Under the pieces are notes generated by a model. That model did no database searches, was not told the origin of the DNA, and worked only from the letters and a program-made list of their open reading frames with translations. A stretch of DNA of 64,000 nt from a virus, in IMG/VR virus record IMGVR_UViG_3300043446_002337, positions 1 through 64,000 of that record, one strand, 5' to 3'. Made by a program: the position numbers and the translations under genes. Below, piece after piece: positions 27,110-38,438 of this stretch; the stretch's first letter is position 1; each line of letters begins with the position of its first letter.

Positions 27110-30100
27110 ATGTCCATAGAATTAGATATTCCCGATATTAAAGTTTTAATACGTACAGATCCAAATTACAATGTTGTCATTCAAAACCCACGGTCATCTG
27201 TATACCGTTCTGGGTCATATGTATCGTTTGCTGAATTAGCATCATCTGCGGTTTCTGCGTCTTTTGCGACAACTGCTTCATATGCGGTATCTTCATCATA
27301 TGCTTCCGCAAATCTATTAACTGCCTCTGTTGCAGGAAATATACTTACATTTACAAAAGGTGACGGACAAAATTTTAGTGTTACCTTAAGTACTGGGTCC
27401 GTTGATAGTGCATCGTTCGCAACTACAGCCTCATACGCACAAACTATTAACAGACAAATTAGTGGGTCAGTAGCTATTACGGGTTCTACCACCATTACAG
27501 ATGATTTAACAGTTCAAGGTATTCTTAGTGCAGAGAAACTATTAGTATCTTCTTCTATCATTTATGAGTCTGGGTCAACAAAGTTTGGTGATTCATTAGA
27601 TGATACACATCAGTTTACAGGGTCGGTATCAATAAAAGGACCACTTTCTGCTTCAAGTGGAATTACAGGGTCATTTAAGGGTGATGGTTCACAACTTACA
27701 GGATTAGTTACAGACCTTAGAATTAGTGGATCTACCGGTAGTGATGTTCTTAACCTACTTACAGATGATTTAATTGTTAGTGGTGTAAATGGTATCACCA
27801 CTGTAGTAAGTAATAATAAGTTAACAATTGATGTACCTGTTGGATTAACTGCGTCATTATATGGCACCGCAAGTGTTGCAGACGGAATTGATGTAGTTAT
27901 TGCTGGCATATATGAAACTGGAAGTGAAGGAGTTATCATTCCTACACCTTCTGGCGGACTGACTTATATCAATAGCGCAAGTTATGCATTAACTGCAAGT
28001 TATCTTAATAATAACGTATGGGAAAATATTTCAAATATACCAGACGGATTACTGTCCAGTTCAGTTCAAGTATATAATCTTCCTGTAGAAAGTGCATCGT
28101 ATGCAACTACTGCAAGTTATGCAAATGCAAATACAGTAACTACAAATCAAAATTATCCATTTCAAGTTTTATTTGTTAGTGAATCTAAATTAGCTGTAGA
28201 TATTGGACCACATTTAGTATTTAATCCATACTCTCACATATTACAAATTAGTGGTGGAACTGGTGTTTTCGGTGGAGTGGCACAACTAACTCCAAGAGGG
28301 CTATCGCTTACATCCGCATCCGCAGTAGAAGTACTCGCATTAAATCATTACGGAATACATATAAAGCACGACGGTAATACGATAGGATTAGCAGCACTAC
28401 CAGTGTCAAGTAGTCCATATATTGCAAATGGTACTCAACCTGGTATATTCGTTACCAGTGGAAGTGAATTTGGAAGTGCATATGTGCCATTAGAATTCCA
28501 AGGTTCGGGAAGTTATACTGATGGTCGTGTAACTGCAAATAGAAAATTTGTTGCAAAGGAAGGAATCGAAGTTACGGGTTCACTTACCATTTCTGGTTCT
28601 TCTACATTAACAAATATCGGACCCGCCGTATTCAGTGGGTCATTAGATGTCACGGATGGAATCACAGGTTCGTTATATGGTACTAGTAGTTGGGCAAATA
28701 CAGCTGTAACCGCTTCATATGTAGTTACCGCAAGTTATGCAATGAATGGTGGTGGCGGTGGTGGTTCTGGAACATCGGGCACCAGTGGTACCTCTGGACA
28801 AAATGGTACCTCTGGTTCTTCTGGTAGCGCAGGAACATCAGGTTCAAGTGGCACCTCTGGAGCAACAGGAGCAAGTGGAAGTTCAGGAACCTCTGGTTCT
28901 ACTGGAAGTTCAGGTACATCTGGACAAAATGGAAGTAGTGGAAGTTCAGGTAGTACAGGAACATCGGGTTCAAGTGGTACTTCTGGAGCAACGGGCGCCA
29001 GCGGAAGTTCAGGAACTTCTGGCAGTAGTGGAACTTCCGGACAAAATGGTACGTCAGGAACAACAGGTAGTAGTGGCACCAGTGGAGAATCTGGAACCAG
29101 TGGTTCATCGGGAACCTCTGGAGAATCTGGTACATCTGGTAGCAGTGGAACTTCAGGTGAATCGGGTTCGTCTGGTACCTCTGGAGAATCTGGAACTAAC
29201 GGTTCTTCTGGTACATCGGGGTCATCTGGTACAAGTGGTGTAAATGGTGATATTTATTCCACCACATCATCTACATCCAATTCAATTGGAACAGGAAACA
29301 AAACGTTTACCGTAAATGACAATGGATTAGCATATACCAACGGACAAACAGTTATTGTTGCAAGAGCAGCAGATTATGCAACACGAATGGAAGGTACTGT
29401 AGTTAGTTATAATGATGGTACCGATACATTAGTCATTAATGTAACATCAACTGTAGGTTCTGGTGGACCGTATACGGATTGGCAAGTCAACGTAGGTGGT
29501 GTCCCGGGACAATCAGGAACTTCTGGTTCTTCTGGAACTTCGGGTAGTAGTGGCACCTCGGGTGAAACTGGACCAGCAGGAACTTCTGGTTCCTCGGGCA
29601 CTTCTGGACAAAATGGTACCTCCGGTACTTCAGGAAGTACAGGAACTAGTGGGTCGTCTGGTACATCGGGTACAGGATTTAATACCATATCAAATCCAGC
29701 AGATAATAGAATATTGACTTCTGATGGAACAACAAATTCCGCCGTAGCAGAATCTAACTTAACATTTAATGGGTCAACCCTTACGGTTACAGGTAATCAA
29801 ATTGTTTCTGGTGCATTGACTGTTACGGGATTACTTACCGTAGCAACAATGTCCACGCAATATGTAACTTCGTCCCAATACAACATTGGGGTAAGTAAAA
29901 TTACATTAAATGATGATGATAATGTTAGATTTGCGGGTATTTCTGTCTATGATTCAGGGTCAACAAACGCATCGGCATCTATTTATTGGGACAGTCAAAA
30001 CCACCATTTCTTATATGAAAATTTAAGTGGGTCTGCATACAAGAGTGCATTAATTATTGCAGGACCAAAGAACACTGGGTCATTAGGACAAGAAGTAGGA

Positions 30101-30805
30101 TTAACTACAGGATATATTCCAGTTGCAACAGGCGATGACCATATCAGTAATTCTATTGTATCACAAAGTGGAACTCAAGTTAGTATTGCAGGAACAGTTC
30201 TCGCAACTAACTTTACAAGTTCTATTGTAAATGGAGTAGGATTCTTTGGTACATCGTCATATGCAGTATCATCATCACACGCAACAACAGCAACAACTGC
30301 AACATCGGTTCTGTCTACACCAGCAACGGCATCATTTGCACTTACCGCGTCATACGCAGCACCGTTGGGATTACCACAAGGACTGGTATCTAGTAGTACA
30401 CAGATTGCAAGTTTTGGTAATATTCGTCTAACGGTGGGTACAAGTAGAGCCAATGCATCGGCGTTCTATTTTAATTCAAACGTAAGAACTGCGGGTGATT
30501 CGGCATCACCTTCCGCAGATACCGCATTTTTAGTTAACTCAACCGGATTGAGTACAGTTACGGTGTATTTACGTCAAGACAATGCAAGTACAAATTCTAC
30601 ATTGGTAGGTATTGCTAAAAATGCAAATGGAGCAGCATTTTCTGGGGCAACATTAATCGCCAGTTCTTCGTTAAACCTAACACAAGATACAATTCAGACA
30701 TATACTTTCTCTGGATTAACACTAAGTCAATTTGATGCAATTCACATATATTGTGACCCAACTAATACACCAGGTTCATTGTTCGGAGTGGTTGTCGTAT
30801 CATAG
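27110..30805 (+). CDS. tail fibre protein with collagen-like Gly-X-Y repeats
   Basis: 1231 residues. The N-terminal half holds fibre modules with repeated SFATTASYA-type motifs (about residues 40-110) and the module [19 protein letters not shown], also present three times in the fibre at 34000. Two Gly-X-Y stretches (28769-29248 and 29498-29677; X and Y mostly Ser/Thr) flank a globular island. The module [20 protein letters not shown], also found in the fibre at 31494, follows. The C-terminal 120 residues form a separate beta-rich domain, probably the tip. No S74 chaperone is present, so trimerisation may depend on other proteins. A fibre role is clear; receptor unknown. Confidence 0.85.
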   Translation: MSIELDIPDIKVLIRTDPNYNVVIQNPRSSVYRSGSYVSFAELASSAVSASFATTASYAVSSSYASANLLTASVAGNILTFTKGDGQNFSVTLSTGSVDSASFATTASYAQTINRQISGSVAITGSTTITDDLTVQGILSAEKLLVSSSIIYESGSTKFGDSLDDTHQFTGSVSIKGPLSASSGITGSFKGDGSQLTGLVTDLRISGSTGSDVLNLLTDDLIVSGVNGITTVVSNNKLTIDVPVGLTASLYGTASVADGIDVVIAGIYETGSEGVIIPTPSGGLTYINSASYALTASYLNNNVWENISNIPDGLLSSSVQVYNLPVESASYATTASYANANTVTTNQNYPFQVLFVSESKLAVDIGPHLVFNPYSHILQISGGTGVFGGVAQLTPRGLSLTSASAVEVLALNHYGIHIKHDGNTIGLAALPVSSSPYIANGTQPGIFVTSGSEFGSAYVPLEFQGSGSYTDGRVTANRKFVAKEGIEVTGSLTISGSSTLTNIGPAVFSGSLDVTDGITGSLYGTSSWANTAVTASYVVTASYAMNGGGGGGSGTSGTSGTSGQNGTSGSSGSAGTSGSSGTSGATGASGSSGTSGSTGSSGTSGQNGSSGSSGSTGTSGSSGTSGATGASGSSGTSGSSGTSGQNGTSGTTGSSGTSGESGTSGSSGTSGESGTSGSSGTSGESGSSGTSGESGTNGSSGTSGSSGTSGVNGDIYSTTSSTSNSIGTGNKTFTVNDNGLAYTNGQTVIVARAADYATRMEGTVVSYNDGTDTLVINVTSTVGSGGPYTDWQVNVGGVPGQSGTSGSSGTSGSSGTSGETGPAGTSGSSGTSGQNGTSGTSGSTGTSGSSGTSGTGFNTISNPADNRILTSDGTTNSAVAESNLTFNGSTLTVTGNQIVSGALTVTGLLTVATMSTQYVTSSQYNIGVSKITLNDDDNVRFAGISVYDSGSTNASASIYWDSQNHHFLYENLSGSAYKSALIIAGPKNTGSLGQEVGLTTGYIPVATGDDHISNSIVSQSGTQVSIAGTVLATNFTSSIVNGVGFFGTSSYAVSSSHATTATTATSVLSTPATASFALTASYAAPLGLPQGLVSSSTQIASFGNIRLTVGTSRANASAFYFNSNVRTAGDSASPSADTAFLVNSTGLSTVTVYLRQDNASTNSTLVGIAKNANGAAFSGATLIASSSLNLTQDTIQTYTFSGLTLSQFDAIHIYCDPTNTPGSLFGVVVVS
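28769..29248 (+). repeat. collagen-like (Gly-Thr/Ser-Ser)n repeat, fibre 1 block 1
   Basis: About 53 uninterrupted Gly-X-Y triplets, mostly GTS and GSS with some GQN, GES and GAT, and no proline. The nucleotide sequence is scrambled by synonymous codons, so units are similar but rarely identical. Confidence 0.9.
29498..29677 (+). repeat. collagen-like Gly-X-Y repeat, fibre 1 block 2
   Basis: About 20 Gly-X-Y triplets with two prolines only (GVP, GPA). It ends in GTSGTG before the next globular module. Confidence 0.85.
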
Positions 30806-30811
30806 TCACAC

Positions 30812-30819
30812 TATTTATT
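30812..30819 (+). promoter_or_regulatory. candidate phage late promoter element TATTTATT (copy 1)
   Basis: First of two TATTTATT copies spaced 16 bases apart before the ATG at 30844. It lies 24 bases from the start codon. Confidence 0.4.
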
Positions 30820-30827
30820 AAAGAATT

Positions 30828-30835
30828 TATTTATT
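30828..30835 (+). promoter_or_regulatory. candidate phage late promoter element TATTTATT (copy 2)
   Basis: Second copy, only 8 bases before the ATG. The upstream copy is better placed; this one may be chance in AT-rich DNA. Confidence 0.2.
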
Positions 30836-30843
30836 GAGATAAT

Positions 30844-31443
30844 ATGCCAGCAAATCGTTTTATACCTTTATACAATAGTCAATACGGAGCAGTACCGACC
30901 GCAAGTGCCATGTATGATGGTGAACTTGCGGTTAATATTGCCGATGGTAAGCTATATACCAAGAGTGGGTCTGCGATTGTTGCATTAAATGACACCACCA
31001 ATTTTGTATCCAGTAGTGCACAAGTAGTCGGACTGTTGGTAGATACCACAATTGAACCCGCAATCGTCAAATCTAATGAATTTAGATTAGATGCTGGAAC
31101 GGTTCATATGACCGTTACGGGGTCCACCAATACGGGAATATTTGGGGCAACGGAAGATGTAAAACCCTATATTTCTACTACAGATTATTCAGGAACGACA
31201 ATTGAATATATCGCTCAACGTCCTGGTGCGACCCGTATTGGAATGGTAATGGCAACATGGTCTGGAAGTAGTGTAGTATTTACGGATGTCTCCACCGCCG
31301 ATATTGGGGACACAAAAGACATATCTTTCGGGTTTATTCAATCGGGGAGTTATTTCAAGTTACGAGTAAACAGTAATGGGTCAGGAAGTGGAGCCTGGAC
31401 TGTACAAAGTCTATTTAAATTGTTTCCGAATTTGAATTCTTGA
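30844..31443 (+). CDS. short tail fibre / hinge protein
   Basis: 199 residues. The N-terminus MYDGELAVNIADGKLYTKSG is a common phage-fibre motif. The C-terminal 90 residues (IGMVMATWSGSSVVFTDVST onward, DIGDTKDISFGFI) resemble the C-terminus of the fibre at 31494 (GTVMAVWEAGTTNVEYTDTS, LGNTADIVFTV). The two genes thus share a C-terminal beta domain, probably a trimeric tip. Candidate late promoters lie in front of both. Confidence 0.7.
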   Translation: MPANRFIPLYNSQYGAVPTASAMYDGELAVNIADGKLYTKSGSAIVALNDTTNFVSSSAQVVGLLVDTTIEPAIVKSNEFRLDAGTVHMTVTGSTNTGIFGATEDVKPYISTTDYSGTTIEYIAQRPGATRIGMVMATWSGSSVVFTDVSTADIGDTKDISFGFIQSGSYFKLRVNSNGSGSGAWTVQSLFKLFPNLNS

Positions 31444-31455
31444 TAAAGTATTTAA

Positions 31456-31463
31456 TATTTATA
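31456..31463 (+). promoter_or_regulatory. candidate phage late promoter element TATTTATA
   Basis: TATTTATA lies 30 bases before the ATG at 31494. Confidence 0.4.
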
Positions 31464-31493
31464 TACACTTAATAACCCCGTTGGGAGAACCGT

Positions 31494-33935
31494 ATGGCGA
31501 ATGAATTTATTGCACGTAAGGGGCTGATAGTCCTCAATAACGGTGCAAAAGTCACTGGGTCTTTGTTGGTCCAAGGTGATGTAGAAGCAGTAGGATATAA
31601 TGTAACCGCATCAAACCTGCAATTACTTGGTAGTGCAAGTATAGCGGGTGATTTGACATTAGGTGGAAACCTAACTGTTGGTAATGCAGACATTGATGTT
31701 GTCAAGTTTCTGGCGGAAGTTAGTTCGTCCATTCTTCCTGATGTTAATAACTCGTTTGACCTAGGTTCTCCTACAAAGAACTGGCGTGATTTACACGTAA
31801 GTGGAACTGCACATCTTAACAATATTGAAGCAACAAGCGCAACGGGTTCATTCACTGGTTCATTTACTGGTAATGTCACCGCTACATCATTCGCATTCGA
31901 TATTGATACTTTTGGAAGCGACCTAACGGGTATTACTGTATCAGGAACAGATAAGTTACTCTTGTCTGATTCCGGTACAGACGGACGTATTAACGTCAGT
32001 CAATTATCCACACCACTCGCCGGAACTGGTCTTGAAGCAAATGCTGGTACTATTCGTATCGCAGCAGATGCAGCTGGTGCTGGTTTAACCGGTGGTGCTG
32101 GTTCCGCTCTCGCAGTAGGAGCAGGAAGTGGTATTACCGTAAACGCTGATGATGTAGCACTTAACACGGGTTCGGCACACTTTATCAGTGGTTCTAGAAA
32201 TGTTATAACATTTACTGATACTACTGGTGCTAGTGGTATTGATTTCACATATGTCGCAGGAACAGCTTCCGCAGTACTACAAAATAGTGCAGTTACCGTT
32301 ACCGCAGGTAGTGGTTTAAGTGGTGGTGGTTCTGTATCACTCGGTGGCACCACCACAGTTACACTTGATACCTCATCAGCACACTTTACTGGTGGTGTTA
32401 AGAGTAAGTTAAATACAGATGGTGTGGTCAGTAGTTCTGTACAAATTGACCATAATTCTACAACAAATTATGTAGCAAACCAACACATTGACCACAGCAC
32501 AGTATCAATATCTGCAGGAAGTGGTTTAAGTGGTGGTGGTGATATTACCGCAACCCGTACCTTAACACTAGATACATCATCTGCACACTTTACTGGCGGT
32601 GTTAAGTCCAAGTTAAACCTAGAAGGTGTGGTCAGTAGTTCATCACAAATTGATGTTCGTAACACCACTGGTATCGCAACAATTGCAACCACTGGTTCAA
32701 ATACCTTTACAGGTATTCAAACTATTAGTAATACCACTAATAGCACTAACTATGCAGATGGTGCATTAATTGTACAAGGTGGTGTTGGAATTGCTAAGGA
32801 TGTAAACATTTCTGGTAGTTTGAATGTTACTGGATTACTCAGTGCAGTCAGTATGTCTACTCAATATGTTACATCTTCACAATATGTTGTTGGTGTAAGT
32901 CGTGTAGTAGTTAATGACGACGATAATGTACGATTTGCGGGACTTTCAGTTATTGACTCGGGTTCTAGCTATGGAACAGGGTCACTCCTTTGGGACAGTT
33001 TCAACAATCGTTGGATATATCAAGCAGATGACCAAGCATACAATTCCGCAGTTATCATTGCTGGTCCACAAAACACTGGTTCGCTTGGCGATGAAGTTGG
33101 ATTAATCACCGGTCGTATTCCTGTAGCAGTTGGTGATGACCATATCGATACACGACCCGCAGTTTCACCTCTTCGTGTTGCAGGAACCACTTTACACGCA
33201 GAAGGTAATGTATACGTCACAGGTTCAGTAACCGCATCTGCATTCTCTGGTGATGGTAGTAACCTTACTGGTATCGTCACCAACCTTAACATCAGTGGTT
33301 CAGATGGCGGTACTGGAACAGTTTCACTTAAGACACAAGCATTAACTGTTGATGGTACTAACGGTCTTACCGCAACAGTCAGTGGTCAAACTATCACGAT
33401 TAGTGGTAGTGATGCAACAACTACTACGAAGGGTGTTGCATCATTCACTGGTTCAAACTTCACTGTTACTGGTGGTGAAGTAAGTGCGAAGGCAATCACA
33501 TTCAATAGTGTCCCACTCAATCTTGGTTCTTCATACTCATTCGGTCTTGCTAACATCACTTCACAGGGTGCAACCACTGCAGACCAACTTGTACTCAATG
33601 GTGGAGCAGTTATCCACGGTGTCCTCTACAGTTCAGGTAGTAACACCGATGTAGACACTGGTACTGAAGTAGTTGCATCGGTATCAACTGGTAGTTATGA
33701 CGCAGCATTCTTCGATTATGTCGTGAAGAAGGGTTCAAACTATCGTGCAGGTACCGTGATGGCAGTATGGGAAGCAGGTACCACCAACGTAGAATACACA
33801 GATACATCAACAAACGATTTAGGAAATACCGCAGATATCGTGTTTACTGTTGATATCTTGACCGCAACTGCACGACTAAAGGCAATCGCAGCAACCAACG
33901 ATTGGTACATTAAGACCGCAATTCGCGCATTATAA
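31494..33935 (+). CDS. tail fibre protein without collagen-like repeats
   Basis: 813 residues. It opens with MANEFIARKGLIV, the same start as the fibre at 34000, so these two probably dock to the same baseplate site. The middle contains two copies of a unit (SAGSGLSGGG, then LDTSSAHFTGGVKSKLN) and the shared module [20 protein letters not shown]. The C-terminal domain is the one shared with the 199-residue protein at 30844. The composition is beta-helix-like and Ser/Thr/Gly-rich. C-ending codons are more frequent here than in the neighbouring fibres, suggesting higher expression. Confidence 0.8.
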   Translation: MANEFIARKGLIVLNNGAKVTGSLLVQGDVEAVGYNVTASNLQLLGSASIAGDLTLGGNLTVGNADIDVVKFLAEVSSSILPDVNNSFDLGSPTKNWRDLHVSGTAHLNNIEATSATGSFTGSFTGNVTATSFAFDIDTFGSDLTGITVSGTDKLLLSDSGTDGRINVSQLSTPLAGTGLEANAGTIRIAADAAGAGLTGGAGSALAVGAGSGITVNADDVALNTGSAHFISGSRNVITFTDTTGASGIDFTYVAGTASAVLQNSAVTVTAGSGLSGGGSVSLGGTTTVTLDTSSAHFTGGVKSKLNTDGVVSSSVQIDHNSTTNYVANQHIDHSTVSISAGSGLSGGGDITATRTLTLDTSSAHFTGGVKSKLNLEGVVSSSSQIDVRNTTGIATIATTGSNTFTGIQTISNTTNSTNYADGALIVQGGVGIAKDVNISGSLNVTGLLSAVSMSTQYVTSSQYVVGVSRVVVNDDDNVRFAGLSVIDSGSSYGTGSLLWDSFNNRWIYQADDQAYNSAVIIAGPQNTGSLGDEVGLITGRIPVAVGDDHIDTRPAVSPLRVAGTTLHAEGNVYVTGSVTASAFSGDGSNLTGIVTNLNISGSDGGTGTVSLKTQALTVDGTNGLTATVSGQTITISGSDATTTTKGVASFTGSNFTVTGGEVSAKAITFNSVPLNLGSSYSFGLANITSQGATTADQLVLNGGAVIHGVLYSSGSNTDVDTGTEVVASVSTGSYDAAFFDYVVKKGSNYRAGTVMAVWEAGTTNVEYTDTSTNDLGNTADIVFTVDILTATARLKAIAATNDWYIKTAIRAL

Positions 33936-33999
33936 GTTTAAATAAAAGGTTATTACACAATAGAAACTACTCACCTTTGGATAATGAAGAAGGGGAATT

Positions 34000-36900
34000 A
34001 TGGCAAATGAATTTATAGCCAGAAAGGGACTGATAGTCCCTACTGGTAGTATTAATGTTATATCTGGGGCGGTTACCGCATCTTATTTTAAAGGTGATGG
34101 TAGTCAATTAATCAATCTTCCGGCGACTAGTACTTCGTCGGTTACCATTACCTCAAATACATTTACGGGTAATGGAACACAAACCCAGTTTGACTTAGGT
34201 ACATCATATTACATAGATTCCCTTTTTATTAGTGTTGATGGTTTATTTTACGCACCATTAACAGACTATACGATTTCTGGTTCAATAGTCACCTTTATAT
34301 CCGCACCACCAACAGAATCAATTATTAATGTACGTTCACTCATCAATACTGTTGATGGTGGTGTTGGTACATTTAGTGGTTCATTTATTGGTACAATTTC
34401 ATCTGCGTCATATTCTGTAACATCCAGTTATGCCGAAATAGCAAACTTTGCATTAACCCCATCTGGTACCTCAGGAACATCTGGTACCAGTGGGGTTTCC
34501 GGTACATCTGGAAGTTCGGGTACAACAGGTAGTAGTGGTACTACGGGAACTTCAGGTAGTTCTGGTTCAACCGGTACATCTGGTGAATCTGGTACGAGTG
34601 GGTCATCCGGAACATCAGGTTCGAGTGGTACTTCAGGCTCATCAGGTACAAGTGGTTCTTCTGGGACTGGTGGAAGTTCAGGTACATCAGGAACATCTGG
34701 CTCGTCTGGTGAATCGGGAACCTCAGGTAGCTCAGGCACATCAGGCACTTCTGGTTCTTCTGGAACGAGCGGTAGTTCGGGTACATCAGGTTCATCAGGA
34801 ACAAGTGGTAGTTCTGGAACCGCGGGGTCAAGTGGTACATCAGGTACATTAGCTCTCACAGGGTCTACCGATAATGGATTAATTACATTAAATGGAAGCG
34901 CACCCAATGCTACCGTCGAAAGTAACTTAACGTTTGATGGTAGTTCGTTGGTTGTTATTGGCGATGTTACAGCAAGTAATATCCGTGTAGATGGTACCGC
35001 ATCCATCCGAAGACTTGAAACACAATTTGTCACTTCATCAATAATTTATGAAAGTGGTTCCACGAAATTTGGTGATAGTCTAGACGACACACATCAATTT
35101 ACGGGTTCATTAGATATCACAGGGTCACTCATCATAAATGGGACATCATATACTGCCGCAACGTCAGGAACAGCCGGTACTTCTGGGTCAAGTGGAACTG
35201 CTGGTTCATCAGGAACAAGTGGTAGTTCTGGAACCGCGGGAAGTTCTGGCACATCAGGTAGTTCTGGTACATCTGGTTCGTCTGGTAGTTCCGGAACAAC
35301 AGGTACGAGTGGTTCATCTGGTGTAGATGGTACCTCTGGTAGTTCTGGAACTAGTGGCACATCGGGTAGTTCAGGTTCTACAGGTACGTCCGGTTCGTCT
35401 GGTAGTACGGGTTCGTCTGGAACTTCTGGAAGTTCTGGAACATCAGGTTCTTCTGGGTCCACAGGAACCTCTGGTTCCTCTGGTTCTACCGGAACTTCAG
35501 GTAGTTCTGGAAGTACCGGAACAAGCGGTAGTTCTGGATCTTCGGGAACATCAGGTTCAACAGGAACGAGTGGTAGTTCTGGAAGTACCGGAACCAGTGG
35601 AAGTAGTGGAACTTCAGGTAGTTCTGGAAGTACTGGTACATCGGGTAGTTCTGGTACCAGTGGTTCCTCAGGAACATCTGGTTCATCTGGTACCGCAGGA
35701 AGTTCGGGAACTAGTGGTACAGGATTTACTACTATCTCTGGAGCGGTAAATAATAGAATATTAACCTCAGACGGTTCAGCTAATGCCGCTGTTGCAGAAC
35801 CAAATCTAACATTTGATGGAAGTTCACTAGTAGTTGTTGGAGCAGTTACCGCAAGTAGTTTACGAGTTGACGGTACTGCATCTATCCGAAGACTTGAAAC
35901 ACAGTTTGTCACTTCATCTATTATTTTTGAAAGTGGGTCAACCAAATTTGGTGATAGTTTAGACGACACCCATCAGTTCACAGGGTCAGTAGGAATTACA
36001 GGCTCAACATTAACGGTAACTGGAGTAATCACCACATCTGGTAATATTACCGCAGGAGGCAACCTTATATCCAATAACTCCGCGGGTGATGAAGGTGGAG
36101 AAATTCTATTAGCAAAACCACAAACTAATAATACATTAACTGGTAGTGGCGTAACGATTGACCTTTATCAAAACAGAGTAAGAATATTTGAACAAGGCGG
36201 GGCTGCCCGTGGTGGATATTGGGATATTAGCACATTGGCTGCCGGTGTTGGAACAAACTTCTTAACTGCCGGCTCATCGGGTACCTCCGGTTCTTCCGGA
36301 ACTAGTGGAAGTTCTGGTTCTTCAGGAACCTCTGGCTCCTCTGGTTCAACAGGAACAAGTGGAAGTTCCGGTTCCACAGGAACATCAGGTTCAGCAGGTA
36401 CTTCAGGAACATCAGGTTCAAGTGGTACCGCAGGAACCTCTGGTAGTTCTGGTTCAACTGGTACTTCGGGTTCAAGTGGAACTACGGGAACGTCTGGTTC
36501 CTCTGGTTCAACAGGAACCAGTGGAAGTAGTGGAACTTCAGGTAGTTCTGGTACAACTGGAAGCTCGGGTTCAACAGGAACCAGTGGTAGTTCTGGTACA
36601 ACTGGAACTTCAGGTTCATCTGGTACAACTGGTAGTAGTGGAACCTCTGGTAGTTCCGGTTCTACAGGTACGTCAGGTTCCTCTGGAACTTCAGGATCAT
36701 CAGGTACAACGGGAAGTTCTGGTACAGCTGGTTCGTCGGGAACTTCTGGTACGTTAGCACTCACTGGATCAACTGATAACGGTTTAATTACATTAAATGG
36801 TACTGCTCCTAGTGCAACAGTAGAAAGTAATCTTACATTCAATGGGTCATTGTTAAATGTTATTGGTTCAGTATCTGCATCAACAGGATTTACTGGTTCA

Positions 36901-38403
36901 TTGTTTGGAACAAGTAGTTGGGCAACACAAGCGGCAACTGCATCATACATTTCTGGTGGATTATCAATTCCAGAAGGACTTGATGTTACTGGGTCATTAA
37001 AAGTAACTGGGTCACAAATTCTTACTGGTTCATTAAGTGTACTAGGTAATGTTACTGCAAGTAATTTAAGAATTAACGGTACTGCATCTATTCTACGACT
37101 TGAAACACAATTCGTCACCTCATCAATTATTTATGAAAGTGGGTCTACGAAATTTGGTGATAGTTTTGATGACGTGCATCAACGTACAGGCTCACTTCAA
37201 ATTACGGGTTCACTAGTAATCAACGGTACTTCATACACTGCCGCAACTTCAGGAACGTCAGGTACATCTGGTTCGTCGGGTAGTAGTGGAACAAGTGGTA
37301 GTTCGGGAACATCTGGTAGTTCTGGCACAGCAGGAAGTAGTGGTTCTACTGGAACATCTGGTTCATCAGGAACTAGTGGTACGTCAGGAACCTCAGGTAG
37401 TTCAGGTTCAACAGGTACGTCAGGTTCATCAGGAACATCTGGTTCAAGCGGAACATCTGGAACTAGTGGTAGTTCTGGAAGTTCGGGTACAACTGGAAGT
37501 TCTGGTACATCTGGTAGTAGTGGAACCAGTGGGTCATCGGGGTCAACTGGTACCTCAGGTAGTTCTGGTTCAACTGGCACAAGTGGCAGTGCCGGTACAG
37601 CAGGTAGTTCAGGTACTTCAGGTACTCTTACACTTACTGGAACAAGAGATAATGGTGTAATTACTTTAAATGGTAGTGCACCAAACGCGTCTGTTGAAAA
37701 TAATTTAACATTCGATGGTAGTTCTCTTATTGTAACTGGGTCACTAATTGTATCAAGTAGTGGAATACAATTAACTGGTAGTCAACTCTTTGGTACCGCA
37801 AGTTGGGCAAATAATTCAATATCATCTTCATATGCGTTGACAGCATCGTATGCAGAAAATGGAGGTGGGGGTGGTGGTGCAGTAAGTATTGATACATACG
37901 AGTTTATTGGAAATGGAAGCACCGCAGCATATGTGGTATCTTCATCATACGCAGCAAATTCGTTGTTCATCAGTGTAGACGGATTAGCATATAACACACC
38001 AGGTGATTACACAGTATCGGGTGCAACAATAACATTTACCTCAACTCCACCATCCGAATCGGTCATATACATAAAGGCATTATTAAATACATCACAAAAT
38101 GTCACTGGTTCATTTAGTGGGTCATTCCAAGGTATTATATCATCGGCAAGTTACGCAACTACCGCATCATATGTAAACATTAATTTAGTAGCTGATAATC
38201 ATTTATTTGTCGGTGACGGGTCCACTCTTATCTATACATTATCGCAGTCATACAGTCCATCAATATTAACGGTATCGGTTGATGGTATGGTGAATGCACT
38301 AACTGAAGATTATACGGTGACTACAAATCAATTAACCTTTATTACTGCTCCACCAACTTCGTCAAATATATTGGTGAAGGGTATTAGATTAAGTCTAGGA
38401 TAA
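34000..38403 (+). CDS. giant tail fibre protein with four collagen-like blocks
   Basis: 1467 residues, the largest protein of the window. N-terminus MANEFIARKGLIVPTGS is shared with the fibre at 31494. Next is a module DSLFISVDGLFYAPLTDYTI that recurs twice near the C-terminus (NSLFISVDGLAYNTPGDYTV, SILTVSVDGMVNALTEDYTV). Four Gly-X-Y blocks alternate with globular modules, among them three copies of [22 protein letters not shown] and three or four of DNGLITLNG, VESNLTF. The architecture is a beads-on-a-string fibre that could easily gain or lose units. No S74 chaperone is present. The stop is followed by the promoter-like TATTTATA of the next fibre gene. Confidence 0.85.
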   Translation: MANEFIARKGLIVPTGSINVISGAVTASYFKGDGSQLINLPATSTSSVTITSNTFTGNGTQTQFDLGTSYYIDSLFISVDGLFYAPLTDYTISGSIVTFISAPPTESIINVRSLINTVDGGVGTFSGSFIGTISSASYSVTSSYAEIANFALTPSGTSGTSGTSGVSGTSGSSGTTGSSGTTGTSGSSGSTGTSGESGTSGSSGTSGSSGTSGSSGTSGSSGTGGSSGTSGTSGSSGESGTSGSSGTSGTSGSSGTSGSSGTSGSSGTSGSSGTAGSSGTSGTLALTGSTDNGLITLNGSAPNATVESNLTFDGSSLVVIGDVTASNIRVDGTASIRRLETQFVTSSIIYESGSTKFGDSLDDTHQFTGSLDITGSLIINGTSYTAATSGTAGTSGSSGTAGSSGTSGSSGTAGSSGTSGSSGTSGSSGSSGTTGTSGSSGVDGTSGSSGTSGTSGSSGSTGTSGSSGSTGSSGTSGSSGTSGSSGSTGTSGSSGSTGTSGSSGSTGTSGSSGSSGTSGSTGTSGSSGSTGTSGSSGTSGSSGSTGTSGSSGTSGSSGTSGSSGTAGSSGTSGTGFTTISGAVNNRILTSDGSANAAVAEPNLTFDGSSLVVVGAVTASSLRVDGTASIRRLETQFVTSSIIFESGSTKFGDSLDDTHQFTGSVGITGSTLTVTGVITTSGNITAGGNLISNNSAGDEGGEILLAKPQTNNTLTGSGVTIDLYQNRVRIFEQGGAARGGYWDISTLAAGVGTNFLTAGSSGTSGSSGTSGSSGSSGTSGSSGSTGTSGSSGSTGTSGSAGTSGTSGSSGTAGTSGSSGSTGTSGSSGTTGTSGSSGSTGTSGSSGTSGSSGTTGSSGSTGTSGSSGTTGTSGSSGTTGSSGTSGSSGSTGTSGSSGTSGSSGTTGSSGTAGSSGTSGTLALTGSTDNGLITLNGTAPSATVESNLTFNGSLLNVIGSVSASTGFTGSLFGTSSWATQAATASYISGGLSIPEGLDVTGSLKVTGSQILTGSLSVLGNVTASNLRINGTASILRLETQFVTSSIIYESGSTKFGDSFDDVHQRTGSLQITGSLVINGTSYTAATSGTSGTSGSSGSSGTSGSSGTSGSSGTAGSSGSTGTSGSSGTSGTSGTSGSSGSTGTSGSSGTSGSSGTSGTSGSSGSSGTTGSSGTSGSSGTSGSSGSTGTSGSSGSTGTSGSAGTAGSSGTSGTLTLTGTRDNGVITLNGSAPNASVENNLTFDGSSLIVTGSLIVSSSGIQLTGSQLFGTASWANNSISSSYALTASYAENGGGGGGAVSIDTYEFIGNGSTAAYVVSSSYAANSLFISVDGLAYNTPGDYTVSGATITFTSTPPSESVIYIKALLNTSQNVTGSFSGSFQGIISSASYATTASYVNINLVADNHLFVGDGSTLIYTLSQSYSPSILTVSVDGMVNALTEDYTVTTNQLTFITAPPTSSNILVKGIRLSLG
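34465..34848 (+). repeat. collagen-like Gly-X-Y repeat, giant fibre block A
   Basis: About 42 Gly-X-Y triplets, X and Y almost only Ser, Thr, Ala, Val or Glu; no proline. Confidence 0.9.
35167..35724 (+). repeat. collagen-like Gly-X-Y repeat, giant fibre block B
   Basis: About 62 triplets, the longest block. Dominated by GTS and GSS; no proline; one GVD interruption of the Ser/Thr pattern. Confidence 0.9.
36271..36753 (+). repeat. collagen-like Gly-X-Y repeat, giant fibre block C
   Basis: About 53 triplets of [12 protein letters not shown] and GTA; no proline. Confidence 0.9.
37252..37626 (+). repeat. collagen-like Gly-X-Y repeat, giant fibre block D
   Basis: About 41 triplets of GTS, GSS, GST and GTA; no proline. 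Preceded by a copy of the TSYTAATSGT linker that also precedes block B. Confidence 0.9.
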
Positions 38404-38438
38404 TCAGTAAAAAATTGGTTTTATTAGAGGTTTCTTTA